64,000 nt of DNA from Gymnothorax reevesii (taxonomy: Eukaryota; Chordata; Actinopteri; Anguilliformes; Muraenidae), in contig CM056583.1 in NCBI GenBank assembly GCA_029721435.1, positions 45,165,120 through 45,229,119 on the forward strand. Reading direction: 5' to 3'. Position 1 is the stretch's first letter, and the number at the start of each line of letters is the position of its first letter. A model generated the notes under the pieces. That model had not been told where the DNA came from and made no database searches. It saw only the letters and a list, made by a program, of their open reading frames with translations. Positions 34,901 through 45,250 of this stretch are shown one piece after another. A program made the position numbers and the translations under genes.

Positions 34901-37900
34901 TTCTCAGCGTATTTGTTTCCAATTCTGTTTCCTCAAGCAAAAGGTTTGTTTGATACTTGAATATGCTAGGTTCAATGAAAAACACTCTGCTTAAAAACAA
35001 ACTCTCCATGATGTTTGCGAAATCAGGCATGAATGCCCTAACAAAATGGAGGCTGTGGATTGTATTTTGTACCATTGAAAACTGACAATCATAGAAGAAC
35101 AGTAAACGAAAGCATTAACAGCAATTTAGGTGCACTTTGAGTTGAAGATGACATTTCTCGACAATTCTTAATTAAACGATTTGAAGACACAAAGACGGAA
35201 TTTTACAGGAGTGACGAGAATGTAAGAATAACAACACCAATCATTAATTAAAGAGCTCAGAAATCCACTTAGAAACAGAAGTCACAGCTCTTAGCAGGGT
35301 TTTCACTGTTAAACTTTCAGTTGATTACAGAAGTTCATACTGCTTGGCAACAGGGTCATATCCAATAAAGACGGAGCGGGCTGTGTCAGTTGCTGAAAAG
35401 ACCTCCGGCTTAGAGCAACAAAGCCATGAAGTGCAACTTCAAACTACTCGTCTCCTGACCTCCAGTGTCCCTTCCATCGTAACTGGCAACAGCCCAACAG
35501 AAGCAGTCTGGAACACATGGAAAGAACATATTTCGTCCTGACAGCCGAGAAACAAGAAAGGGAGGTTTTAATTTACGAGCAGACATCTGAAGGAGGACTA
35601 CCCAGGTCATATGAGTGAGGTTGAGTAGAAGCTTCCGCGGCGACAGAGCAAAACACAAGCAAATATATGTGGCTAAGCACTCCCGCTCTTTACCCTCAGT
35701 ACATCAAGTCACCAATGTCAATAACGCCGTGTCAGAAGTCATACTTGAGACTTTTGCTGTGCTGTTAGGCACCATCTCCATCACCGACGTACGACCACAG
35801 GGTAAGTGGCCTCAACCAGTTACTACAGAAGCGGTGGAAAACTGAAATAAAACTTAATTATTAATGAGAACTCCACACTGGTGGAGTTGGGAAATCAACA
35901 GGATGAACCTAAATGGAAAACACTTGCATATCGGCTCTCTAGGGTTAGACAGGTACCGATTGTTCACCCTTTGTGCAAGTATTCACGCATTTAGTTTTGT
36001 CCTCTCCTCTCGTTTATCTGTAACTATCAATTTGAGCTACCCAAAAAAGAAGAACACGGTCAGTCCTTCATGGAGTCAGCCTCAGTTGGAGCTCTGAGCT
36101 TTTTACGAGGCCGCAGTAGATCTGGGCTTGGATTTACCTCAGTCGCACTTTAAACAGCCACAGCCGACAGTAATGCAGTGCCTGGATTTAGCTCATTCAC
36201 ACTTATAACAGCCCAGCTGATGAGGACAGGACAGCTGGAGCTCTGCTCTGTCAGCCTCCAGCCTTTTCTGCACAGCCTCAACCAGTGGCATCATTAAACA
36301 GTTCATTCAGGAAGTTAGCAGGTCATGACATCATTTCCTAGCCGCTAGTCCAGGATGCCAGAATACGACTTTCTAGTTCCCTTTCACTGACCATAAAGGC
36401 TTAGCTTGCTTCAGCAATTATCAGCCCGCTACTTAGGTTAGCATCATATTAAGACCGAATTTCCAACTTTTGATTTTCCTAATAAACATTATGATACAGA
36501 AATAGCATTGCTTATACTGCATCATGGATAAATGTTAATCTCCGACAGGAAAAAATAGAGGAAAATGAAACCGCCGTCCAAATTCATTAGAGAACAAGGC
36601 ATTTCATTTTCATAAACACACATCCCTGCAATACATCTTTCTCAAATACTTTCTGCAGATCATTACTTCCTACACCACAGACTGAGGGAAACAAACACAC
36701 AGCGTCTTTGTGGGTCGTAAAAAATGTGCCTTCAAATGTGGAAACCTGGCTGTAAACAGGGTAGCATAGAAAACAGAAAGTGAAAAGGCAGCAAAGCTGT
36801 GTGAAAACTGTACACAAAGAGAAAGTACAGACTACCGACAAACCACCACTGATGGTTTGAACATTTGGACCCATAGGCAACTATAAAAGCGACTGAAATT
36901 CCCATACATTTCAAACAAATGCATACTGAGCAGTTGGGTCTTCAAGATGTTGTACAGCAGGGTGCTTAGACTGCTGGAGTCATTATATGTAGAAGGTTCT
37001 AGTCCACCGCAGGATTCAAACTGTGACATTTGCTGGCTGCACGGCACTAAAAAAGCAATGAGTCCCTCACCAAGGGAACTAACTGTAGTGCAGAGAAACT
37101 GTCTAATGCTTACCAAAGTCTCTGAACTGCACTACCCCCACACACAGGGTCAGGCACTGCCCAGGCCAGAAAATATCTGCTATACCATTTCTTTACCAAT
37201 AAGGAATCTGACAAGGGTACTGCCAGTATACAATAAACTGTGTTTTCATATCGGGTGGCCACAGATAAAACTATGTCACTGAAGAGATTACCTTACATGG
37301 TCCAACATATACAAGCAAACCTTCGCTTCTACTTCACTGCCTACTGACCAACAGTTTTCATATGTACATGACTATTGACTGTACAGATATCAATACGAAC
37401 ACAGGCAAAAGCAGAGGATTTATTTCAGCCCAGTGGGCCAGTAGCATGACAAAGCATGATGCACATATGTGTCCGGAGTATGGGAAATATTTAGTATCAT
37501 CATCATTCTGAGATATTTCCCAATGCACATAGCTAAAGACCTGATCTAATGCTTTCTACAGCAGAAAACATGCAAATACACCCTCTCACTTGCAAATGAG
37601 CATCTTCTTCTAATGAACGCAAACCGCATACTCATCATCTCATACATCTCTGATCTGAGTTAATTCAGTACATGACATCTTTCTGTATTGCTAAATTTAA
37701 CACCAAGCTCCGCACAAGTTGTCCACGCATTAGAAATTAGCCATGATGCCACTTCCAGCTGAAATATGTCAGGACTACACCTCAGACACCATACAAATCT
37801 GTATGGCATTTGGTAAGTGTTGACCTCCAAAAAAAAAAAAAATCACAACTACTGAAAAACTACTGAAAAAGTGGTCAAATGCAATTTCTGCTTCTGTTTA

Positions 37901-38711
37901 CTTGCCCTGCATTACATAGGCAGATAATGGCCTGAATCCCTTGACTGACCACCCGTTTTATTCACATGTGCATTGTACAAGCCTCGTATCGACATCTGAC
38001 CAGAGGATGTCAGTCAGATAAATAAAACCACACGACAGACGTGAATGGAAACTAGAATCTGAGTGAGGTACAACCTAAGATGAGGAAAACTTCAAAGAAT
38101 CTGTCCGGAGCGAGCACGGCAAATTGCAACATAATCACAAAAAGGTCAGTTTCTTCAGACCTGTGGCTGTATAAGAGTGAATAAAACATGCATATACAAC
38201 TCCTTATGGTAAATTTCACCAAATGCATATTCAGCACTTTATACCGTGTGTGGGTACGCACATGTAGGCGAGCCTGTTTAAGCCATCACCACGACAGGCT
38301 GGCCATTATATGAAAATAACTGCACGCCTATTTGGCATAATGAGGCCCAATGTAAAGTAATGGGCAGTCAACCACTGTGGTGAGCAATTATATTTGTATA
38401 ACGACTGGCATAGAATTTTTTGTTGTGTTTATACCATGATTAACAGACACATATGCTTAGCTTCAGTCTTAATTTTTTTCATCCAAAGATTGCTCGTATG
38501 CACAGACTATTTGCTTTCGCCACGATTAACTTATGTTGCCTGGAAACAGCAGAAACATGCATTAAAATATAATTTCAAAGACAGGGCATATAACATTTGA
38601 GCTGGTGTTCAGCTTTAGTGCGAGTACAAGTGAAACCTACCCAGCTGCTGAGAAAAAATGTCTTTAATTTGTGCAGGCCTCACATAGAGGACATCACTGG
38701 TAAACTGTGAT
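31983..38711. other. Long unique stretch, no gene seen
   Basis: 6.7 kb that I read as single-copy intergenic DNA. Short A runs are at about 33132-33144 and 37829-37842. About 33540-33890 is more CpG-rich. 35160-35260 has an AT-rich, TAAT-containing look that could be regulatory. Open frames are short and unsupported. No smad7 MH1 or MH2 sequence is recognisable. Confidence 0.45.
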
Positions 38712-38751
38712 TGGGGGCCCCAGGTGAGAGAAGCCCGCTCTGGGGCCCCCA
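38712..38751. repeat. Strong GC hairpin with perfect 12-bp arms
   Basis: 'tgggggccccag' at 38712-38723 is the exact reverse complement of 'ctggggccccca' at 38740-38751, with a 16-base loop. Each arm is itself nearly self-complementary (GGGGCCCC). Confidence 0.9.
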
Positions 38752-40247
38752 GCTGAAGGCTTGCCTCAGGCATTGGCCAGCGCTTCACAAGGACGGCCTC
38801 TACTTCAACAAGGACGTCCGATGTAAACTACAGACACCTGCTCTCCGGGGGAAAGCCTGCAAGAGCCGAGCTCCGCCACTGCTGATATATAGCCCTCTCA
38901 ATGAGAAAGTGACTGAGTGAGCCAAAACTGTTAATAATGTATTCCCATGACGAAAGTACATTAAACACCATCCTTGGTCATCGCTGAGAGGTTTATGGGC
39001 AACGAAGGATAGTAGTGAGATGTCGAGAAAAAGTCCACAAACTGAACATACTATGGTGTATTCTGCTGCCAAGCGGTAAAATAGTGCCAAATTTAACATG
39101 TCTCATATTTGGATATGGAAAGTGGTGAGGTTTTGGAGACGGTCCCCAAATTGACTCTTATTGCCATGACCATCAATGGATCTGCACATATCATATCAGT
39201 ACAAAGAGCCTTAACAACTGAGGAGAGAGGATTTTAACTTTCAACCACAAGCATACAAGGTAATCAGGATTCAAAAAATATAATAGATAGGGTTAAAATG
39301 AAGGTACAATGGCAATACGTAACTTGAATTTTTTTTGTTAGTTAATTACTTTTACTGCTTAATATTTCATGGATGGCCCTCTAAATTTGATCCAATGTAG
39401 ATCTATCATCTGTTCACAGACTCACATAATAGGTCGTTTAAATGTCAATGGGCTGTGAATGGAGTGAAATGCAAACAATGGTTAGGGTCAGTCACATGAC
39501 CGTGGAGGGGTCAAAGGAATGGTTTCTTGCGTGAGGAATTGGCCAGTGAAATTACAGAGAAATACCACATCTACATTCTAAACAGGCATTATGAATCAGC
39601 ACTGCACCTGCTCCAGTCGCGTCAAATAGACCTACTGAATAAAGAATGCAACCAAGTAACACTTCAAATAGACACTACGTTAAGAGTTGGATTCTTGATT
39701 CAAGACATAAAACATCCACAAGACAGCCCATAAAAAATTCAAATAGAAACTCAAGGGACGTTGAACTCCTGTTTCCCGTTAATAGAAATACACTTGAAGG
39801 CCACTGGCTATCCAAACAACCTCACACTTCTGCAGTTCTCAGGAATAAACCCGAGGTTCTATAGAGCTAATCGCACACACAATGCGAGTCCACCTCTACT
39901 ATACCATTCTTCTTTTTCTTTAATATTAATACAGACTGTACAAGTGATTACATAATATCCCAACAATGGATAATGACTGGCTAGGCTTGTCAGTACTGGA
40001 GTAAAATTCATTTTCAGAAGCCATAGAAAGGGATGAATACTACATTGTCCAATTACTTCATCTGCAAAAAAAACCATGGAAAAAAGACTACATTTTAAAA
40101 AGCAATATCCATATACTGTGCCATCAAGTATTTGGACCGAGAACAATTTAAGGAGCTGTAATTCCTACACTTAATTCCTTCAGAATTGTGTCACAGTTCA
40201 AATCCTTGCAGTATAAATATAACACATATGCAAACTTGCATGCCTGA
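38752..40247. other. Unique stretch downstream of ctif
   Basis: No exon or known element is seen in 1.5 kb. If the ctif 3' UTR is long, its end may lie here or in the next segment. Confidence 0.4.
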
Positions 40248-40253
40248 TTTAAT
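40248..40253 (-). terminator. Candidate ctif poly(A) signal (ATTAAA)
   Basis: The plus strand reads TTTAAT, i.e. ATTAAA on the minus strand, about 1.16 kb after the ctif stop. It is the first canonical or near-canonical signal that I see downstream. Another ATTAAA lies near 39919. Transcript data are needed to choose, so this is weak. Confidence 0.25.
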
Positions 40254-40789
40254 GTTCTAATCAAGCGCAAAGGCTTCCTATTTCATTCATATTTGTTCAC
40301 TTCCAAATTCATTTCAAACTTCAAATGTGTCATTGATCATATTTTGACGAGTTTCTCTTTTTCAGGGTCAAACCCAGTTTCCTTCTCTCCCAACAACCGG
40401 TAAAACTCCTTTGCAGGTTTGGTTTAAAACAAAAAATAAAAAAAACTACAAACCGTAGCAGTTTAAAGGCCACTAATGTCTCACAATTCTTAAAAATAAA
40501 TGTCCTATATATCCTTCTAGTTCAACGCGTCGAGTTAAACCATTCATTCAGCAACTGAAGCGGTTAACATGACCTCAAAAAGACTGCTCAAAAACATTTC
40601 TTTTTTTCGTCTTTAAAGCAATCGCCTTAAAACAGTGCAAATAAATCAAAATCTGTGCAATAAGTCTAGCCTAAAAAGTCAAAATATTGTTTTGCGACAT
40701 GATTTGAAGGGATAATACAATAATGCGCATATCAGCGGCTTGACGGAGGCAAGTAAAAGACAATGGGGAAGAAAGCAGTCACAAAGCAA

Positions 40790-41413
40790 GCCGGCTGATG
40801 CTCGTACACCCCCCCCGCACCTCTCCCCTAGGGATCTGCGGCCCGTCGAGACCGGGGGTCAGCGAGGGAGTGTGCCGCCATTCAGATTCCAGCCGCCATC
40901 TGCCGCTCCGAGTCAGACGGGGAGGGGCGGGGGGATGTAGCCATGCACACAAAGAGCCAGCGGGACAATACCAGGCCTGCCTCGCGCCCGATCCCCGCGC
41001 AGTCTGCTCCTCTGACCTCCGAGGACGTCCCGGGGGGCCGAGGGGTCGCCAGAGTGAGCTGTAAGACACTGCGTCACAAGTTTTTGAGGCTGAGGGTGTG
41101 TTTCCGACCGGCGAGGGGCGGGGCAGGGGGGGGGAGAGAGTGAGTGCGGGTGGTTGGCACACGGACACAAAAGAGCAAAAGAAACACCCCTCCTTTACTC
41201 GCTCGACACCCCCCCTTCACCTCAAAAGACCCCTGCTCCCCCAACAGCATGCTGGGACACCTCCCCCCCTCCACCCCCATCCCATACACGTCTTTTGTCG
41301 TTATTCTGCCCGCAAGGGAACACGCCCCCTCCCTTCACCCGCCGCTCGTTTCAGACTGTCTGAAACCTGGTCGCCGCGGCCCTGTACCCCACCCCCCCAC
41401 CCCGTTGCCAGGA
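40790..41413 (-). other. ctif: CpG/GC-rich segment, proximal ctif 3' UTR
   Basis: It directly follows the ctif stop codon on the minus strand. It is dense in CpG (for example 40840-41060) and has C and G runs near 40810, 41122-41131, 41265 and 41391-41401 able to form quadruplexes in DNA or RNA. Open frames on both strands here come from base composition. The most likely role is structured 3' UTR, though a CpG island with promoter activity is possible. Confidence 0.5.
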
Positions 41414-41629
41414 TCAGGCAGTAAGCTTCTGAATGGTTCTGTTGTAGTACTGTGTGGTCAGCGCCTCCAGGGGGCTCCACTGGTGGGCGTGCAGCTCGAT
41501 GACCTCCATCAGCAGGGAGCGCGTCAGCTGCGACTCGGATGGACACAGCATCTTGTCCCGCGCCGCCGCCAGCAGCTCCGTCATCATCTCAGGCAGCTGC
41601 TCCTCCAGGAGCCGGCCGGTGCTCTGCAG
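41414..41629 (-). CDS. ctif: ctif last coding exon (CBP80/20-dependent translation initiation factor)
   Basis: This exon encodes the final 71 residues, from LQSTGRLLEEQLPEMM through ARDKMLCPSESQLTRSLLME and VIELHAHQWSPLEA to the end YYNRTIQKLTA, then TGA at 41416-41414. The sequence fits the C-terminal end of the CTIF MIF4G domain and the conserved tail. In mammals CTIF binds nuclear cap-binding protein CBP80 and, through MIF4G, eIF3g, directing the first round of translation and nonsense-mediated decay in the cytoplasm. It also takes part in aggresome targeting. The splice acceptor is clear: a pyrimidine tract ending 'tgtcgtgcag' just before CTG at 41629. Phase is 0, in frame with the preceding exon. 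The tail segment 'HQWSPLEALT' is where I expect most divergence from the mammalian protein. MIF4GD and PAIP1 were considered as alternatives, but the ending is specific to CTIF. Confidence 0.95.
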   Translation of the reverse strand: MQSTGRLLEEQLPEMMTELLAAARDKMLCPSESQLTRSLLMEVIELHAHQWSPLEALTTQYYNRTIQKLTA

Positions 41630-41701
41630 CTGCACGACACAGAGAGACAAAGGAGAGGGGACAGAAGTCAGGGTCTGCAGTCTGGGCCGGCTGATGCGCA
41701 A

Positions 41702-41727
41702 ACACACACACACACACACACACGCGC

Positions 41728-41767
<40 letters not shown>

Positions 41768-41796
41768 ACACGCACACACGCACACACGCACACACA
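41702..41796. repeat. CA/CG dinucleotide microsatellite, TG-rich in the ctif transcript
   Basis: About 95 bases of CA repeats interrupted by CG, i.e. (TG)n in the ctif pre-mRNA, ending about 72 bases upstream of the last exon's acceptor. It accounts for open frames of repeated H-T or C-V residues on both strands. Confidence 0.95.
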
Positions 41797-41835
41797 GAGG
41801 TTTCCATGTCTACCAGAATTTAGTCATGACTCACT

Positions 41836-42191
41836 CAGCGCTGGGCAATGTATTGATATTACATCAATATCGTTATATTATAAATCCTACGCGATTCTGG
41901 ATGTCGTTATGTTGTGATATGACATAACTAGTGTTGGGTCTCTCTGGTTTTAAAGGCTCCATTACAGAGAAGGTATGCACTTGTCTGTGCTTATAAGACT
42001 GTACTAGGTGTTGCTGTACCTGCTAAATCATCATTACCATATTGCCAGTAACTGTTTGTCAAAATTCGGATTATGCAAACATTTTATGACAGCATTAAAA
42101 GTTATTCCTACAATATCACCATAATATCCATATCGAGGCATTCAGTCAAAAATATCATGATATTTGATACTGTCCATATCGTCGAGCCCTG
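41836..42191. mobile_element. hAT-like MITE (about 356 bp)
   Basis: The ends are imperfect inverted repeats: 'cagcgctgggcaatgta' at the left and, reading inward from the right, 'cagggctcgacgatatgg'. Both carry subterminal 'atcaatat/atatcgt/atatcatgatatt' motifs. This CAGxGxTxG...CxAxCCCTG plan with ATATCG-rich flanks is a widespread non-autonomous hAT type in fishes, from memory. I could not confirm an 8-bp target duplication. No coding capacity. Confidence 0.7.
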
Positions 42192-43907
42192 CAGCTTACA
42201 CTCCTGTGTGAAAGTCAAAACTAGGCTCGGTCAAAGCGACCTTTAACAGCTTTCACTCCAAGTACCATTCAAACACCAAGAGGCTAACAACAACATGTTG
42301 TCTTTCATTGGATAAAAAGTATGCAATCAAAACTCAATGAAAGATTCAAATCACACCATATAACCGTCATGCAATTAAGTCCTTGAATATTTTAATAAAT
42401 GGACCTGGAATCAAGCGAATAATTTGCAAATTAGCGAGGATTTGCACTGACTTGCCCACCTCTGGCCTCAGGAGTTAATAAAATGCATCATGCAGTTCTC
42501 CGAGATGCATATGCAGCAGTTCAAGAGACACAGTAGAATTCTAATTTTACCGGGCTGAACCATCAGAGCAGTCATTCTAAGTAATGACTTTCTCAAAGCC
42601 AAAGCTGTGAAAGTAAAATAGGAGTCATTTCAATTCTAGCCGCTGTTAATCAAATGCAGAGCATATTCATTCCAGGCGAAAAATTGATGAAAGAGCCCGT
42701 GGATGGCACTGAGATGATTCTGACTCAGCGGGCTGCAGTCGCGCCCTAATTCTGTGCCTGACACAGGGCCTAATGAGTGAACCTTGCTTCACTGCCTTTC
42801 GCTGGGCTCAGCTGAGACGGACTGGAGATGATCAGACCCCCTCGGCAGCTGAGATGATGTCTGCCATGCACCGAAGTTAGAAAGCACAGTCAGATCGCGA
42901 GGCTGTCGGTCAGTGGGCACGATTCTGCAGCACTGAGAGAGACGCTCTCCTGCGAAACTGACGAGACGCCTCACACAACCCCCGGCTCTTCGCTCGAGCC
43001 GCCTCCCGCAGTTTCTGACAGGCCACGTATCCCAAAATCCCCACAATGCGGCAGAAGCCAGCCGAACGGGGGCTTCCGCGAGACACAGCCCACAGACCGC
43101 AGCGCCCCATTTCAGCTCCACACACCACCTCCATTATTCATGAGGGAATCCGAAAATATACTTCACCCCTCAAAAATATCCCCCCAAAAAACTGCATTTT
43201 CACTCTCTCCTCATTAGTACTGCTGACTCACAAAGTAAAATCACTGCATCATCAAAAAATAAAAAAACTCATTTAAAATGTTCTGGACAGAAATATTTTT
43301 CTATTATGAAAAATGGAAATGGTTGACTTTGTCTTCATGCTTCACTGCATTGTGTTAACTTTGGATTTCCTTTGGCTTAGCATTTCAATTCACAAAAAAA
43401 AAAGCATTTGTTAGTTTCTGCACTCACAGCAAAATAAATACTGCAGGGCCTTAAAACTGGCGTATATATAACAAACTGATAATAAATAAAAAGAAGCACT
43501 GTGACCAATCCTGCTACTTCCTTCAGGTGAATCTCACTGCAGCATTTGTCTGCGTCTGCCTTCGTCAGATACACTCCTCAGATTGGTTAACATACACCTG
43601 CAATCTATAGCAATTACAAGAAAAAGCAACACTCGGGTTAATTAATGTACTGAACAAGATTAAATACTCCAATGACATCCCTTTTTCAGATACATTCAGG
43701 TTGCAAGGCTAAATGAAGCTAAAAAAAAAACCTCAGCCTTTGGAATTAGAATGAATGGCAGGTGCATCGATAATACGCACTTCACAAACAAGATCCATAT
43801 TGAATAGTAGCCAGTGATGAGCCTTTGAGTGAATGTGAAGGAGGAAGTTCTCACTGAGCACTACAGAGGACAGGAAAAGAGCAGACGGATGCGGAGAGCA
43901 GACTCAC

Positions 43908-43961
43908 CTCCATAGAGCAGCACAAAACCGCATCCTCCTTCACCTCCGCAGACTCCAGCAA
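43908..43961 (-). CDS. ctif: ctif penultimate coding exon (54 bp)
   Basis: A small exon of exactly 18 codons reading LLESAEVKEDAVLCCSME. The acceptor is 'tgttttgcag' directly before TTG at 43961, and the donor is GTGAGT directly after GAG at 43908. Phase 0 at both ends. It continues the MIF4G reading frame from ...YTCLRE (57697) and joins to LQSTG... (41629), matching the order and length known for vertebrate CTIF, in which this segment (LLQSQDVKEDAVLCCSME in mammals, from memory) lies between the same two blocks. It is too short to be found by open-frame length alone. Skipping it would keep the frame, so an isoform without these 18 residues is possible. Confidence 0.94.
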
Positions 43962-44260
43962 CTGCAAAACACAGGAAATTCACCTTGCAGGCTGAGAAAC
44001 GGCACACATCTACATTGCAAATGACTGAACATCCCACGGCACCGACCAGAGCTTCACACTGTTAAAGCTTTCATGTTTTTCACCACTCGTCGCAAAACAA
44101 CTTCATTTTTATTCCCTCACCAAAGAAGAACTAACTTGTTGATTGTTGTTTTAATAGCAAGTCAACCAGGGGGGATAATACCATATTGCAATTTTAGAAA
44201 AATATTTTTTTTTGAATGATACGGACATAAATTATATAGAATACCAAGAATAAGAAAGCA

Positions 44261-44294
44261 TTACATATGTATCAGGGTTACATATGTATCAGGG
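44261..44294. repeat. Perfect 17-bp tandem duplication
   Basis: 'ttacatatgtatcaggg' occurs at 44261-44277 and again at 44278-44294 without mismatch, inside the large ctif intron. A simple slippage-type duplication. Confidence 0.9.
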
Positions 44295-44824
44295 AAAAAG
44301 CAATTAGAAATTTGATTAGGATTAGATAAACAGTGATGGCTTGGGCCAATGCAGACGACTGCATGCTCCAATAATCCTGGTACATGCATGCCAGACACGA
44401 GTGAGTCTGCCTGAGGAAAGATGCATTTTACAGCAGATATTGGAAAAAAATCTATTTCATAGGTTTGTGAATATTAGCAGGGATTACGGCGGCGCGCTGA
44501 AAAGGCTCGCCCAAGGCTGTTTCATCTGCCGCCAAATAATGTGCCATTGTAACCAGAGAGCCAGCGGACTACAATACGCGGGAACCTGAGAATACGAGAA
44601 TCAAACACTCCTGTCGGCCACGGAAATGCTCCAATACCTTGACCCACGGAGTGCGCTCTACATCACGCCTCACATTAACGCCCGATGACCCTCTAGTAAA
44701 TCCTGCATTATTACTATGGCCAGAGCTCCTATTTGGAATTACAGCCCCTTGAGAACAGGATGAAACCTCACAGACCTTGCCTTACATTTGTGCACAGGAG
44801 AGAGTAGCTCAGGGCTCTTGCATA

Positions 44825-45250
44825 CAGTACTGCGCAAAAATTTTAGTAGCCCTTAATTTCCTCAATTGAATTTGGTCTTAGACATTTTTTGGTTTCCGCT
44901 TGAGTGTTGAGGAAAGCAAAATGCAGACTTGAGATGCCAAATATGAATTAAAAACACACTTTTACAAATAATACATGCTTTTTCATTAAAGACAGCTGAT
45001 ATAGGTCGTACTATAGCCTTGTCAGCGCCCTGATCTCAACATCATCATGGCTGTCTGGGATTATACAGAGAGACTGAAGCAGGAGAGACAGTTTGTCTGC
45101 AGTGGGACTGCGGCCAGTTCTCTAGGCTAAGAACTAGCAAAAAGCCTATTATCCTAGAAAACTACGGAACTACAGGATAATGTGCCTAATTTTTAGGTTA
45201 AGGGTAGTCACACCAAATATTTATTTGATATAGGTTTTCACAATTCAAGC
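44825..45250 (+). mobile_element. Tc1-like transposon remnant (third family), internally deleted
   Basis: The left end 'acagtactgcgcaaaaattt' is the typical terminus of a fish Tc1 family with 'cagt(a)ctgtgcaaaagt' ends. The right part (about 45035-45240) reads as the C-terminal end of its transposase, including A-V-W-D-Y-T-E-R-L-K-Q and the end block 'gtcacaccaaatatt'. The middle of the transposase is missing and stops interrupt what remains. Family features are recalled, not searched. Confidence 0.7.

Larger units (their letters stand above)
41630..43907 (-). other. ctif: ctif last intron (2278 bp)
   Basis: The donor GTGAGT is at 43907-43902 and the acceptor ...GTGCAG ends at 41630 (minus strand). 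The intron carries a dinucleotide microsatellite (41702-41796) and a hAT-like MITE (41836-42191) close to the acceptor. The rest, including a GC-richer part at 42780-43110, shows no exon that I can support. Confidence 0.85.

Noticed and set aside
1..41413. smad7 exons, expected neighbour of ctif
   Set aside because: I looked for MH1/MH2-type coding sequence on the plus strand and saw none. The gene may be further left.
41144..41917. Open frame of 257 codons on the plus strand
   Set aside because: It lies antisense to the last ctif exon and its GC-rich 3' UTR. The second half is H-T repeats from the CA microsatellite. No domain, and composition explains its length.
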